A stretch of 13,208 nucleotides of DNA from Bacteroidota bacterium. Lineage in GTDB: Bacteria; Bacteroidota; Bacteroidia; Chitinophagales; Chitinophagaceae. Location of the stretch: contig JAFAGR010000047.1 in the NCBI GenBank assembly GCA_023422565.1, forward strand, positions 1-13,208, read 5' to 3'. Of the stretch, positions 1 through 8,280 are shown piece after piece. A program made the translations under genes and the position numbers. Under the pieces are notes generated by a model. It did no database searches, was not told the DNA's origin, and saw only the letters and a program-made list of their open reading frames with translations. Position 1 is the stretch's first letter. Each line of letters opens with the position of its first letter.

Positions 1-1821
1 GAAGATGGCGGCGTAACATGGTATGCGGATGCGGACAGCGATGGATTCGGTGATGCAACAGTTACCACCATAAATTGTACGCAACCTGTCGGCTACGTGA
101 ACAACGATGGTGATTGCGATGATGCAGACAACACCGTTTATCCTAACGCGCCTGAATTGTGCGATGGAAAAGACAATGATTGCGATGGAAACGTAGATGA
201 TGGGGCAGGCACAACTGTTTACTACCAGGATCTTGACGCTGATGGATATGGTAATGATGCTGTTAGCCTTACAGGTTGTAACATTCCTGCAGGTTATGTT
301 GAAACCGGCGGAGATTGCAATGATAACAATAACACGGTTTATCCCGGCGCTCCTGAACTGTGCGATGGTATTGATAATGATTGTGACGGTCAGGTTGACG
401 GCCCTCCAACATTACCCGTAATAACAGGGCTGAAAAATATGTGTCCGTTTGCGGGCACCGGCGAACAAGTGATGTTCACTGCAGTGAGCAATGGAGCTGG
501 AATTTTCAACTGGACGGTTCCTCCCACATTGAACATTGTTTCCGGGCAGGGAACCGACACTCTTATCGTGACCATTCTGCCCGGTTTTGCGGCATCGGGC
601 AACAAGCAGGTAAGATTGATCACCACCAACAACTGCGGAGTAAGTGATATGGCCATTCACTATCTCCTTGCCCAGGCACCGGTGACGCCATCTCCAATAT
701 CCGGACCTGTGAATACATGTATGTACATCAGCACATCAACGGCCGCTACATACTTTATTTCACCTGTAGTTGGTGCCAGTTCTTATAATTGGACGGTTCC
801 TGCAGGAGCAACCGCAACACATCCAAACGGTCCGGGTGTGAACGACACCATAATATCGGTGACGTTCAGCGCAGGTTTCAGCGGCGGTGAAATTTCGGTA
901 ACCTCACAAAACAATTGCGGCATAAGTAACAACTCCCGCAAGCTTATCGTAGACGGTGCGGGTGAACTACCAACTACGCCCGGCCTGGTAAGCGGTCCCA
1001 CAGATGCATGTATGCTTATGCTCCTGGCATCAAACCCGTCAGGAACGGAAGCCACGTACAGTATAGCATCGGTGCCCAATGCCCTTAGTTACAATTGGAT
1101 TGTACCTGCCGGGGCAAACATTACTTCGCATCCTTCAGGAACAGGTGAGAATGATACCATAATCACAGTGCAGTTCAATTCAACATTCAGCGGCGGGGCA
1201 ATACAGGTTTCTGCAAATGGCTATTGCGGCACGGGCGCGGAAAGGATGTTGAACATAACTGCACGCTTGCAGCCGGGCACTCCGGGCGCAATCAGCGTAA
1301 CACAATTGCAGAATTGCCCTGACAGGATTTACCGTTACAGTTCTTCGGCTTATAATGCTGTAAGCTACCAGTGGACAGTTCCTGCAGGCGGCACCATCAC
1401 CAGCGGCGATGGAACGAATACCATCGAGGTTAGTTATCATCCCTTAGCCGTTACCGGCAGTGTAACGGTAACACCATCTAATGGATGCGCGGTGGGCAAA
1501 ACCCGTTCCCTCAAAATAACTCTTGAAGAATGTGCTCCGCCAATGATGTTTACCGCAGTTAAACCGGTCGATAGCAAAATGCTCATTGTTACTGCCTATC
1601 CCAATCCTTCCACTAACGCTTTCCGCATAAGCGTGAAGTCTGAAACATCGCAACCCTTGAAAATGCAACTATATGATCTGCGGGGGCAGCCTTTGTTTGA
1701 AAAGAATTCAGACAAAGCCGGTACTGTCATCTTCGGAGAAGATCTGAAAGCAGGTGTCTACTTTCTTCGCGTCACAAACGGAAGCCAGGCAGAAACTCTT
1801 AAACTGATCAAGTTGAAGTAA
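1..1821 (+). CDS. T9SS-exported MopE-like/PKD repeat protein, 3' part (5' end outside window)
   Basis: The frame is open from base 1, so this is the C-terminal 606 residues of a longer protein; the GTG at 97 is internal to a repeat and not a start. In order: two MopE-like Asp/Cys-rich repeats (in-window residues about 6-136, motifs DCDDAD, ELCDGKDNDCDG), four PKD/Ig-like modules of about 90-100 residues (about 138-515, each with a WTVP or WIVP core and a Cys near its start), and a T9SS C-terminal sorting domain (about 525-606) with the YPNPS motif at residue 533 and the GVYFLRV strand near the end. The protein is therefore expected to be exported by T9SS and released or anchored at the cell surface. 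It is a paralog of the complete gene at 2045, sharing module order from the last two MopE-like repeats onward. Whether its missing N-terminus is also a subtilase is unknown. The stop is TAA, followed 22 bases later by a terminator. Confidence 0.9.
   Translation, partial: EDGGVTWYADADSDGFGDATVTTINCTQPVGYVNNDGDCDDADNTVYPNAPELCDGKDNDCDGNVDDGAGTTVYYQDLDADGYGNDAVSLTGCNIPAGYVETGGDCNDNNNTVYPGAPELCDGIDNDCDGQVDGPPTLPVITGLKNMCPFAGTGEQVMFTAVSNGAGIFNWTVPPTLNIVSGQGTDTLIVTILPGFAASGNKQVRLITTNNCGVSDMAIHYLLAQAPVTPSPISGPVNTCMYISTSTAATYFISPVVGASSYNWTVPAGATATHPNGPGVNDTIISVTFSAGFSGGEISVTSQNNCGISNNSRKLIVDGAGELPTTPGLVSGPTDACMLMLLASNPSGTEATYSIASVPNALSYNWIVPAGANITSHPSGTGENDTIITVQFNSTFSGGAIQVSANGYCGTGAERMLNITARLQPGTPGAISVTQLQNCPDRIYRYSSSAYNAVSYQWTVPAGGTITSGDGTNTIEVSYHPLAVTGSVTVTPSNGCAVGKTRSLKITLEECAPPMMFTAVKPVDSKMLIVTAYPNPSTNAFRISVKSETSQPLKMQLYDLRGQPLFEKNSDKAGTVIFGEDLKAGVYFLRVTNGSQAETLKLIKLK
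16..409 (+). repeat. Two MopE-like repeat units (about 200-bp period)
   Basis: Unit A begins at the Thr-Trp-Tyr codons at 16. Unit B begins at the equivalent Val-Tyr-Tyr codons at 217, an offset of 201 bp. Each encodes an Asp-rich loop (DxDxDGFG/YG), a Cys, a DCxD motif and the ELCDGxDNDCDG signature. The pair matches the last two units of the array in the downstream gene in order and spacing (also 201 bp). More units probably lie left of the window, because the sequence opens with EDGG, the end of a preceding unit. Confidence 0.9.
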
Positions 1822-1843
1822 AAAGGATCTCGCTAATCCTTTC

Positions 1844-1874
1844 AGGCCGCAGAAAATTCTGCGGCCTTTTTTTT
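1844..1874 (+). terminator. Intrinsic terminator after the first repeat-protein gene
   Basis: A perfect 10-bp G+C-rich stem (1844-1853 with 1858-1867, AGGCCGCAGA paired with TCTGCGGCCT) has a 4-nt AAAT loop and runs straight into eight T residues (1867-1874). It lies 22 bp after the TAA stop of the upstream CDS. It should separate transcription of the two paralogous genes, so the second probably has its own promoter. Confidence 0.9.
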
Positions 1875-1920
1875 AAAATGAAGGTGAATTTATTTTCGGA
1901 TGACGCACTTATTATCTATC

Positions 1921-1949
1921 TTGACGAACCGAACCCTCCCGGATAAACT
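1921..1949 (+). promoter_or_regulatory. Candidate promoter for the S8 protease gene
   Basis: TTGACG (1921-1926) and TAAACT (1944-1949) are 17 bp apart, which resembles a classical sigma-70 promoter. Bacteroidota housekeeping promoters usually look like TTG followed about 20 bp later by TAnnTTTG; here TAAACTTTCG at 1944 is only an approximate match. It lies between a terminator and the next start codon, where a promoter is expected, and would give a leader of about 90 nt. Assigned by position and loose motif only. Confidence 0.3.
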
Positions 1950-2044
1950 TTCGCTCCTCCTCTGCACTAAAAGATGAAACAATTTGCAATGGTATCTCCA
2001 TCTGCATATTGTATTGCATTCCCATTTTCAATAAACTAGAAAAC

Positions 2045-5000
2045 ATGAAAAAAAGTTTCCGCGGAAATCATTTTACGGCTCAAACTTTTGGAACAGCAAA
2101 AATGATGTTCCTTCTACTTTCTCTTACCTTTTTCTCCCTGCACATGCAGGCCCAGGATGAAAAACCTACACGAACGGGAAAGATCAATATTCCCGCAGAT
2201 TATCAGCCCCGGGAGATTGCAAATATTTTTTCAAGAGGCGCAGTTACCTATGCCGATATGCAGGAACGCGCCAGGCATTTTAAATATATTCCGGGGGAAG
2301 TAGTGATAGCTGTTGAGCTCGATATGCACAAAAGTTCTGTACGGAGCAAATTCAAAGATCTGTTATGGCAGAAAGAATTTGGGGGCCTCCAGGTGACTGC
2401 GGAAAAAATGATCCTTGCCCATGAATTGCGTCCCGGGCGGACTATTGTGGTGGCCATATTTAGACTTGCTGCCGCAACTGATGTTTTTCAAACGATCAAA
2501 AAACTTGAAAGCAGGCAAAATGTTTTGTGGAGTTCGCCAAACTTTTATGTGGAAGGCGATCCGCGCGAATATACGCCAAATGATACGCGATATGCTGAAC
2601 AGTACCATCATCCGCTGATGAAGAACAACCTGGCATGGGATATTACCAAGGGAAGCGCAAATGTGGTGGTGGCCGTTACCGACGATGGAGTTGAAACCAC
2701 GCATGCTGACCTGTCGGCCAACATTTGGACGAACACGGGCGAAATAGCAGGTGATGGAATTGACAATGATAACAACGGTTACATAGATGACGTAAAAGGT
2801 TGGGACTTTGATAACAACAATAATAATCCCGACCCTAATGTAAGCAGTGATGATCATGGCACGCACGTATCGGGCATAGTTGCCGCTCGAATGGATAATT
2901 CGACCGGCGTTTCCGGGGTAGCCGGATTGTCTAAAGTGATGGCGCTCCAGTTTTATGGAACCGGCGGCTCTTCATGGACGGCCGCTCTTGTGGCCGAAAG
3001 CTTTGCCTATGCAGTAGATAATGGCGCAAAGATTCTTAATACCAGTTACAACATTGACGGCTTTTCAACTGACCCCGTGTTTATTGCCGGAGCGCAATAC
3101 GTTTTAGACAATGGCGTCCTTTATTTTAATTCTGCCGGAAATAACAATGAATTGAATCCGCCAAGGCAGGTGATCACACAGTCACTTTTAGTGGCCAATA
3201 CAACGCAAACGGATACACGAAGTACTTCCAGTAACTATGGTAACGGGGTTGATATTTCAGCGCCGGGCACAAGTATTTTGTCAACCGTTACCGGTGGCGC
3301 TTATGCAAGTTTCAGCGGAACAAGTATGGCAACTCCCGCTGCGGCAGGGGCTGCGGCCCTTATCTGGTCTGCCTTTCCGGCCCTTACGCATTACCAGGTT
3401 GCAGCACTTCTGCTGGCCACCGCAGATGATATAACTACCCAGAATCCTACCATCCCCGGCCTCCTCGGATCAGGGAGAGTGAATTCTTTTGCTGCACTCA
3501 CCACAAACCTTAGTGCACCAAAAGTCAAAACCATTACAGGCCTTCCTGCAAACGGTGGAGGTTCAACATCGCCGGTATCTAGTTTCACTGTAGCCTACAC
3601 GCAGGTAATGGATGCGATATCGGTTAATAATTTAAATAATATTGAACTTCGCAGCGCGGGAGCTAACAACATTTTCGGGGACGGGGATGATGTGCTTTAC
3701 CCGCTTTCCGCATCTGCACCATACCGTATCGGAACAAATTTTCTCACTTACTCTGTTACAGGGGCAATGCCTTGTAACAATTACAGGCTTACGATCTTTT
3801 CAAACGGATTAAAAAATCCGTTCGGAACTGCTCTTGATGGTGATGGCAACGGATTTGGAGGTGATAATTATGTACACAACTTTGCAATTTCACAAGGATA
3901 TTTTGTAGATGGAGATAATGATGGTTATGGAACTGGCAATGCAATTTTCGGACTGGGGTGCCAGCTTCCTTCCGGATACGCCCAGGTTTCCGGCGATTGT
4001 AACGATGCAGACGAGAATATTAACCCGGGAATGACTGATATATGCAATGGCCTGGATGACAACTGCGACGGCTTTGTTGACCAAAGCCTTGTTGGAGGCC
4101 CGTCAACCACTTTCTCCAACACCACACCGATAATTATCCCAACAACAGCAGGCACCGGATCCGTTTACCCTTCCGTGATTGCAGTAAGCGGCATCTCAGC
4201 TCCGGTGTACGATGTGACCGTTAAGTTTAAGAAACTAAACCATACCTGGACCAATGACCTGGACATTCTCCTGGTTGGCCCGGGTGGAGAAAAATTCATT
4301 CTCTTTTCTGATGTTGGCGCCTCAGCGCCCGACCCGGTTAATGCCGACATTACTCTAACTGATACTTCTTCAATTCTGTTAAGCGGTTCATCAGTTATCA
4401 CTACCGGCATATACAAGCCTTCCAACGTTGGCGCCGCCGATGCTTTCGCCGCACCCGCTCCTGCTGCTCCATATAACTCTGCTGCACCCGGAGGCGCGGC
4501 TACTTTTGCAAGCGTATTCCGCGGTATAAACGCTAATGGAAACTGGAGCCTCTTTGTTGTAGATGATGCAAATTCAGATGGCGGAAACATCAATGAGGGC
4601 TGGGAACTTACTATCTCCACTTTATCTTCTGCCTGCCAGTCTCTGCCGGCACCGGAAGTTTCTGTAACGCAACCCACCTGTACAACGGGGGGTAGCATCA
4701 TCATCACCTCACCCGTGGCGGTCGGAAATACTTACAGCATAGGTGGCGCATATCAGCAAAGCCCTGTATTTACTGCACTTAACAACGGTGTGTACTCTGT
4801 AACCGTTAAAGACGGTTTGAATAATACCTCACCCGCAACCGTGATAGTGTTAACAACTACCGGTGGTAACACCTGGTATTTGGATAATGATAACGACGGA
4901 TTCGGTAACGCTTCAATATCAACAGTAAGCTGTACGCAGCCTAACGGTTACGTGACAAACAGTTTGGATTGCGATGATGGCGACAACTCTGTTTACCCGG

Positions 5001-7246
5001 GAGCGCCTGAACTATGCGATGGCAAAGACAACGATTGTGATGGAAACGTAGACGAGGATGGCGGCGCAACATGGTACCTTGATAATGACAATGACGGGTT
5101 CGGTAGCGCTTCCACATCAACTGTAAGCTGTACGCAGCCTAACGGATACGTAACAAACAGTTTGGATTGCGATGATGGCGACAACTCTGTTTACCCCAAT
5201 GCGCCTGAACTATGCGATGGTAAAGACAATGATTGCGATGGGAACGTAGACGAAGATGGCGGCGCAACATGGTACCTCGATAATGACAATGATGGATTCG
5301 GTAACGTTTCAATTTCAACAGTAAACTGTACGCAACCTACCGGTTACGTGTCAAACAGTTTGGATTGCGATGATGCAGACAATTCGGTTTACCCCAATGC
5401 GCCTGAGCTGTGCGATGGCAAAGACAACGATTGCGACGGAAACGTAGATGAAGACGGCGGCGCAACATGGTACCTCGATAATGACAATGATGGATTTGGC
5501 GATCCTGGCTCTGCGATCATCAGTTGTTCAAAACCTGATGGATATGTAACGAACAGCACTGACTGCAACGACAGCGACGATAGCGTTTACCCGAACGCCC
5601 CTGAATTGTGCGATGGAAAAGACAATGATTGCGATGGAACTATTGACGATGGAGCCGGCACCACGGTGTATTACGAAGATCTGGACAATGACGGATTTGG
5701 AAATAGTGCCGTATCACTTACGGGTTGTAATATTCCTGCAGGGTATGTATCCACACCGGGCGATTGCAACGATAACAACAATACGATCTATCCCGGCGCA
5801 CCAGAGTTGTGTGATGGCTTAGACAATGATTGTGATGGAAACACTGACGGTCCGCCCACCTTGCCCGTGGTAACGGGTATTAAAAACGTCTGCGAATTTG
5901 AAGGCACCGGTCAGCAGCTCACCTTTGTGGCAAATAGTTCGGGTGCAAATCTGTTCACATGGACGGTTCCTTCCACCGTGAACATAGTTTCGGGCCAAGG
6001 CAATGACACACTTATAGTTACCATTCTTCCCGGCTTTGCAGCCTTGCCTTACAAACAATTAAGAGTGGTTGCATCAAATGATTGCGGAAGCAGCGCAATG
6101 TATATCCACTATCTCGCAGCCCAAGCTCCAAGCAGCATCGGGCAAATATCAGGGCCCACGCAGGTTTGTTCACTGGTGGGCACTCCGGCCACAGCAACCT
6201 ATTCAATAGATCCTGTGGTTGGTGCTAACGGCTACGCGTGGACGATCCCTGCCGGTTCAACCCTTGTTCAGGATAACGGCACGAGCATAGAGGTCTCCTT
6301 TAGCGCCGGCTTTAGCGGCGGCGAAATTAGCGTGAATGCCTTTAACCAATGCGGCCAGACACCAAGACCGCGAAGGCTGTTATTAACCGCGTCCGGAATA
6401 GTGGTAAGCCAGCCCGGTCCTATTAGCGGTAACACTAACGGTTGCATGCTCATTCCCACACAATACAACCCCGTTGGCGTAGAAACAACTTATTCTATAT
6501 CACCTGTGGCCGGTGCGATCGGGTATGATTGGAGTGTTCCATCGGGTGCAACGATAACTTCCCATCCCGGCGGAACCGGCGTAAATGATACCGCTATCAC
6601 AGTTCAATTCAGTCCAACTTTTGCCGGCGGGCAAATTACCGTAGCCTCATTGGGAAACTGCAGCCAAAGTAGCCCGAGGGCGCTTACCATCAGCACTTCA
6701 ATGAACCCCGGCTCACCACGTGCCATTGTGGTTACGGTGTTAAGTGAATGCCCTTCCAGACTCTATCGCTATAGCACATCGGCATACAATACCAGTTATT
6801 TCAACTGGTCAGTACCCGCCGGTGGAACAATAGTTTCCGGCCAGGGCTCACCGACCATTGAGGTGAGTTATAACGTGGCCCCTGTTTCAGGATTTGTAAG
6901 TGTTACAGTTGTAAACGGCTGCGCAACAGGTGGTACAAGATCAGTGCGTGCCGAGCTTACCAACTGCGCTCCGCCGCCTCCTTTCATAACCGCAAACCGT
7001 GATGAAAATTTTGATGTGACGGTTTATCCCAATCCCACTTCAGGCGCATTTAAAATTTCAACTAACGGCAAGGCGCAAACGCCAATTTCAATTACATTCT
7101 ACGATCTTCTTGGTAAACCGCTGATGACCAGGAAAGTAATTTCAGGCGAAACGCTTGTGCCGGATCCCGGAATGAAAACAGGTGTTTACTTCCTGCTTGC
7201 CGAACAAGATGGCAGGAAGAAGATAATCCGGCTGGTGAAGCAGTAG
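2045..7246 (+). CDS. Giant T9SS-exported subtilisin-family (S8) protease with MopE-like, P-domain-like and PKD/Ig-like modules
   Basis: Starting at the ATG at 2045 gives 1733 residues; the frame also opens at a TTG at 2009, but that puts 12 non-signal residues ahead of MKKSF. Another possible start is ATG 2102. Domains: signal peptide 1 to about 37 (hydrophobic core, cleavage likely after MQAQ); I9-like propeptide about 80-175 (PGEVVIAVE, then SSPNFY); S8 catalytic domain about 205-485 with Asp213 (TDDG), His271 (DHGTH), oxyanion Asn366 (SAGN) and Ser427 (SGTSMATP), all present; Ig-like about 490-617; one MopE-like repeat 619-680; P-domain-like about 681-865 (DLDILLVGPGG, NWSLFVVDD); SprB-like about 866-942; five MopE-like repeats 943 to about 1271; four PKD/Ig-like modules to about 1640; T9SS sorting domain with YPNPTSG at 1661. 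It is probably an extracellular, calcium-stabilised protease on a long stalk. The substrate cannot be read from sequence. It follows a paralog and faces tsf across a bidirectional terminator. Confidence 0.93.
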   Translation: MKKSFRGNHFTAQTFGTAKMMFLLLSLTFFSLHMQAQDEKPTRTGKINIPADYQPREIANIFSRGAVTYADMQERARHFKYIPGEVVIAVELDMHKSSVRSKFKDLLWQKEFGGLQVTAEKMILAHELRPGRTIVVAIFRLAAATDVFQTIKKLESRQNVLWSSPNFYVEGDPREYTPNDTRYAEQYHHPLMKNNLAWDITKGSANVVVAVTDDGVETTHADLSANIWTNTGEIAGDGIDNDNNGYIDDVKGWDFDNNNNNPDPNVSSDDHGTHVSGIVAARMDNSTGVSGVAGLSKVMALQFYGTGGSSWTAALVAESFAYAVDNGAKILNTSYNIDGFSTDPVFIAGAQYVLDNGVLYFNSAGNNNELNPPRQVITQSLLVANTTQTDTRSTSSNYGNGVDISAPGTSILSTVTGGAYASFSGTSMATPAAAGAAALIWSAFPALTHYQVAALLLATADDITTQNPTIPGLLGSGRVNSFAALTTNLSAPKVKTITGLPANGGGSTSPVSSFTVAYTQVMDAISVNNLNNIELRSAGANNIFGDGDDVLYPLSASAPYRIGTNFLTYSVTGAMPCNNYRLTIFSNGLKNPFGTALDGDGNGFGGDNYVHNFAISQGYFVDGDNDGYGTGNAIFGLGCQLPSGYAQVSGDCNDADENINPGMTDICNGLDDNCDGFVDQSLVGGPSTTFSNTTPIIIPTTAGTGSVYPSVIAVSGISAPVYDVTVKFKKLNHTWTNDLDILLVGPGGEKFILFSDVGASAPDPVNADITLTDTSSILLSGSSVITTGIYKPSNVGAADAFAAPAPAAPYNSAAPGGAATFASVFRGINANGNWSLFVVDDANSDGGNINEGWELTISTLSSACQSLPAPEVSVTQPTCTTGGSIIITSPVAVGNTYSIGGAYQQSPVFTALNNGVYSVTVKDGLNNTSPATVIVLTTTGGNTWYLDNDNDGFGNASISTVSCTQPNGYVTNSLDCDDGDNSVYPGAPELCDGKDNDCDGNVDEDGGATWYLDNDNDGFGSASTSTVSCTQPNGYVTNSLDCDDGDNSVYPNAPELCDGKDNDCDGNVDEDGGATWYLDNDNDGFGNVSISTVNCTQPTGYVSNSLDCDDADNSVYPNAPELCDGKDNDCDGNVDEDGGATWYLDNDNDGFGDPGSAIISCSKPDGYVTNSTDCNDSDDSVYPNAPELCDGKDNDCDGTIDDGAGTTVYYEDLDNDGFGNSAVSLTGCNIPAGYVSTPGDCNDNNNTIYPGAPELCDGLDNDCDGNTDGPPTLPVVTGIKNVCEFEGTGQQLTFVANSSGANLFTWTVPSTVNIVSGQGNDTLIVTILPGFAALPYKQLRVVASNDCGSSAMYIHYLAAQAPSSIGQISGPTQVCSLVGTPATATYSIDPVVGANGYAWTIPAGSTLVQDNGTSIEVSFSAGFSGGEISVNAFNQCGQTPRPRRLLLTASGIVVSQPGPISGNTNGCMLIPTQYNPVGVETTYSISPVAGAIGYDWSVPSGATITSHPGGTGVNDTAITVQFSPTFAGGQITVASLGNCSQSSPRALTISTSMNPGSPRAIVVTVLSECPSRLYRYSTSAYNTSYFNWSVPAGGTIVSGQGSPTIEVSYNVAPVSGFVSVTVVNGCATGGTRSVRAELTNCAPPPPFITANRDENFDVTVYPNPTSGAFKISTNGKAQTPISITFYDLLGKPLMTRKVISGETLVPDPGMKTGVYFLLAEQDGRKKIIRLVKQ
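3899..4084 (+). repeat. Isolated divergent MopE-like repeat unit
   Basis: One copy of the Asp/Cys-rich unit (GDNDGYG, then DCNDAD, then DICNGLDDNCDG) sits alone between the Ig-like and P-domain-like modules, about 0.8 kb before the main array. It is clearly more diverged than the tandem copies, so it is probably an older copy or was acquired separately. Confidence 0.85.
4871..5858 (+). repeat. Five tandem MopE-like repeats, 198-bp period
   Basis: Unit starts at 4871, 5069, 5267 and 5465 are exactly 198 bp (66 codons) apart; the fifth starts at 5666, 201 bp on. Units 1-3 are nearly identical in protein and highly similar in DNA, while units 4 and 5 are progressively diverged. Each has four Cys (one after the DNDNDGFG loop, then DCxD, ELCDG, NDCDG) and a dense set of Asp/Asn. 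This fits the MopE-like motif family (Pfam family named for the copper-binding MopE of Methylococcus). Asp-rich loops of this type usually suggest calcium binding; the metal is not determined here. Confidence 0.93.
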
Positions 7247-7257
7247 GAGATGTGAGG

Positions 7258-7275
7258 ATCTGCAAATTTGCAGAT
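7258..7275. repeat. 18-bp perfect palindrome after the protease gene
   Basis: ATCTGCAAATTTGCAGAT reads identically on both strands. It lies 11 bp after the protease stop and 60 bp before the bidirectional terminator. It has no T-run, so it is not itself a terminator. It could be a protein-binding operator-like site, a short interspersed palindrome or chance. Confidence 0.5.
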
Positions 7276-7336
7276 ATGAAGATCGAATTTGCGTGGATGC
7301 TGCTCGTAATTCAGCCCACATTTGCCAACCATATGC

Positions 7337-7374
7337 AAAAAAGAGAGCCGCAAAAAAATGCGGCTCTCTTTTTT
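7337..7374. terminator. Bidirectional terminator between the protease gene and tsf
   Basis: Arms 7337-7352 and 7359-7374 are perfectly complementary over 16 bp (a GAGAGCCGCA core flanked by an A6 and a T6 tract) around a 6-nt A loop. A tract on one side and T tract on the other make it work on both strands. It lies between convergent genes, 90 bp after the + strand protease stop and 18 bp after the - strand tsf stop, and should terminate both transcripts. Confidence 0.93.
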
Positions 7375-7392
7375 ATTTCCTGTATGAAAGTA

Positions 7393-8220
7393 TTATCCCA
7401 ATGCCACTCTTTTGAACTCGGTAATTTTCAGGTCAGCGTTTATACCTTTCAGGTAATCTGCCACTGATTTGCTGTTATCTTTCACGAAAGCCTGTGCGAG
7501 CAAAGTATTTTCTTTAAAGAACTTATTTACTTTACCCATAGCGATCTTTTCGGCCATGTCTGCCGGCTTGCCTTCTGCTTTAATTTGCTCGATGGCGATA
7601 TCTTTTTCACGCGCGATCATCTCAGGAGAGATGGCGCTTTCATCAATTGCAAGAGGATTCATCGCCGCAATTTGCATAGCCACATCTTTTCCGGCTTCTG
7701 CATTTTCTGATGTTAATCCAACCAATACACCCATACGGTTTGCGCCATGAATATAGCTGGCCACGTAAGGAGCTTCTACTCTTTCAAAACGTGAGATACC
7801 GATCTTTTCCCCGATGGAGGCAAGTTTATCGTTGATCATATCAACCACCTTTGCACCGTTGATAGAAACATCATTAAGTTCTTCTGCAGATTTTACGTTG
7901 TTCTCAATTGCTGCATTAGCGATGCTTTCAGCAAAGGCAACGAAGTCTGCATTTTTACTCACGAAATCTGTTTCGCAACTGATGCAAAGAACGATACCGG
8001 TTTTATTGTCTGCAGTTGTTTTTGCAAGAACAACGCCTTCTTTCGCTTCACGGTCGCTGCGTTTTGCTGCAACTTTCTGGCCTTGTTTGCGTAACCAGTC
8101 GATCGCTGCTTCAAAATCGCCATTGCTTTCGGTCAGGGCTTTACGGCAATCGAGCATTCCTGCTCCTGTTGCCTGGCGTAATTTATTTATATCTGCTGCT
8201 GTTATAGTTGCTGTGCTCAT
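7393..8220 (-). CDS. tsf: Translation elongation factor Ts
   Basis: This is the guanine-nucleotide exchange factor that regenerates EF-Tu-GTP in the cytoplasm. The 275-residue length is normal for the family. The N-terminal UBA-like domain has the EF-Ts signature LRQATGAGMLDCRKAL (residues 14-29). The core carries TDFVSKN (84-90), whose Asp85 and Phe86 correspond to the residues that intrude near the EF-Tu magnesium site. The C-terminal LLAQAFVKD motif is present. The start is the ATG at 8220, preceded by an A/T-rich leader without Shine-Dalgarno. It is the last gene of the rplM-rpsI-rpsB-tsf cluster, 124 bp after rpsB, and ends at the bidirectional terminator. The rpsB-tsf pairing is widely conserved in bacteria. 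No abnormal features were seen. Confidence 0.98.
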   Translation of the reverse strand: MSTATITAADINKLRQATGAGMLDCRKALTESNGDFEAAIDWLRKQGQKVAAKRSDREAKEGVVLAKTTADNKTGIVLCISCETDFVSKNADFVAFAESIANAAIENNVKSAEELNDVSINGAKVVDMINDKLASIGEKIGISRFERVEAPYVASYIHGANRMGVLVGLTSENAEAGKDVAMQIAAMNPLAIDESAISPEMIAREKDIAIEQIKAEGKPADMAEKIAMGKVNKFFKENTLLAQAFVKDNSKSVADYLKGINADLKITEFKRVALG

Positions 8221-8280
8221 TTCAATTCTGTTTAATATTAATAAATATGCATTGCTGCATAGTGGTATTCCGATGCAGTG

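Noticed and set aside
97..1821. GTG at 97 as the start of the first gene
   Set aside because: The frame is open to base 1 and the upstream codons encode the first part of a MopE-like repeat, so 97 is internal and the gene is cut by the window edge.
2009..2044. TTG at 2009 as the start of the protease gene
   Set aside because: It would add 12 residues before a normal MKK signal-peptide start at ATG 2045; nothing supports translation from the TTG.
4165..4707. 180-codon open frame on the minus strand inside the protease gene
   Set aside because: It lies opposite a well-supported P-domain-like region and has no recognisable motif; a shadow of Gly/Ala/Pro-rich coding sequence. The same holds for 2363-2866 on the minus strand.
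4871..5858. CRISPR-like direct repeats
   Set aside because: The 198-bp period stays in frame, encodes a protein motif throughout and has no unique spacers; it is a coding domain array.
7252..7467. Small plus-strand frame after the protease stop
   Set aside because: It reads through the palindrome and the bidirectional terminator and into the antisense of tsf; not a plausible gene.
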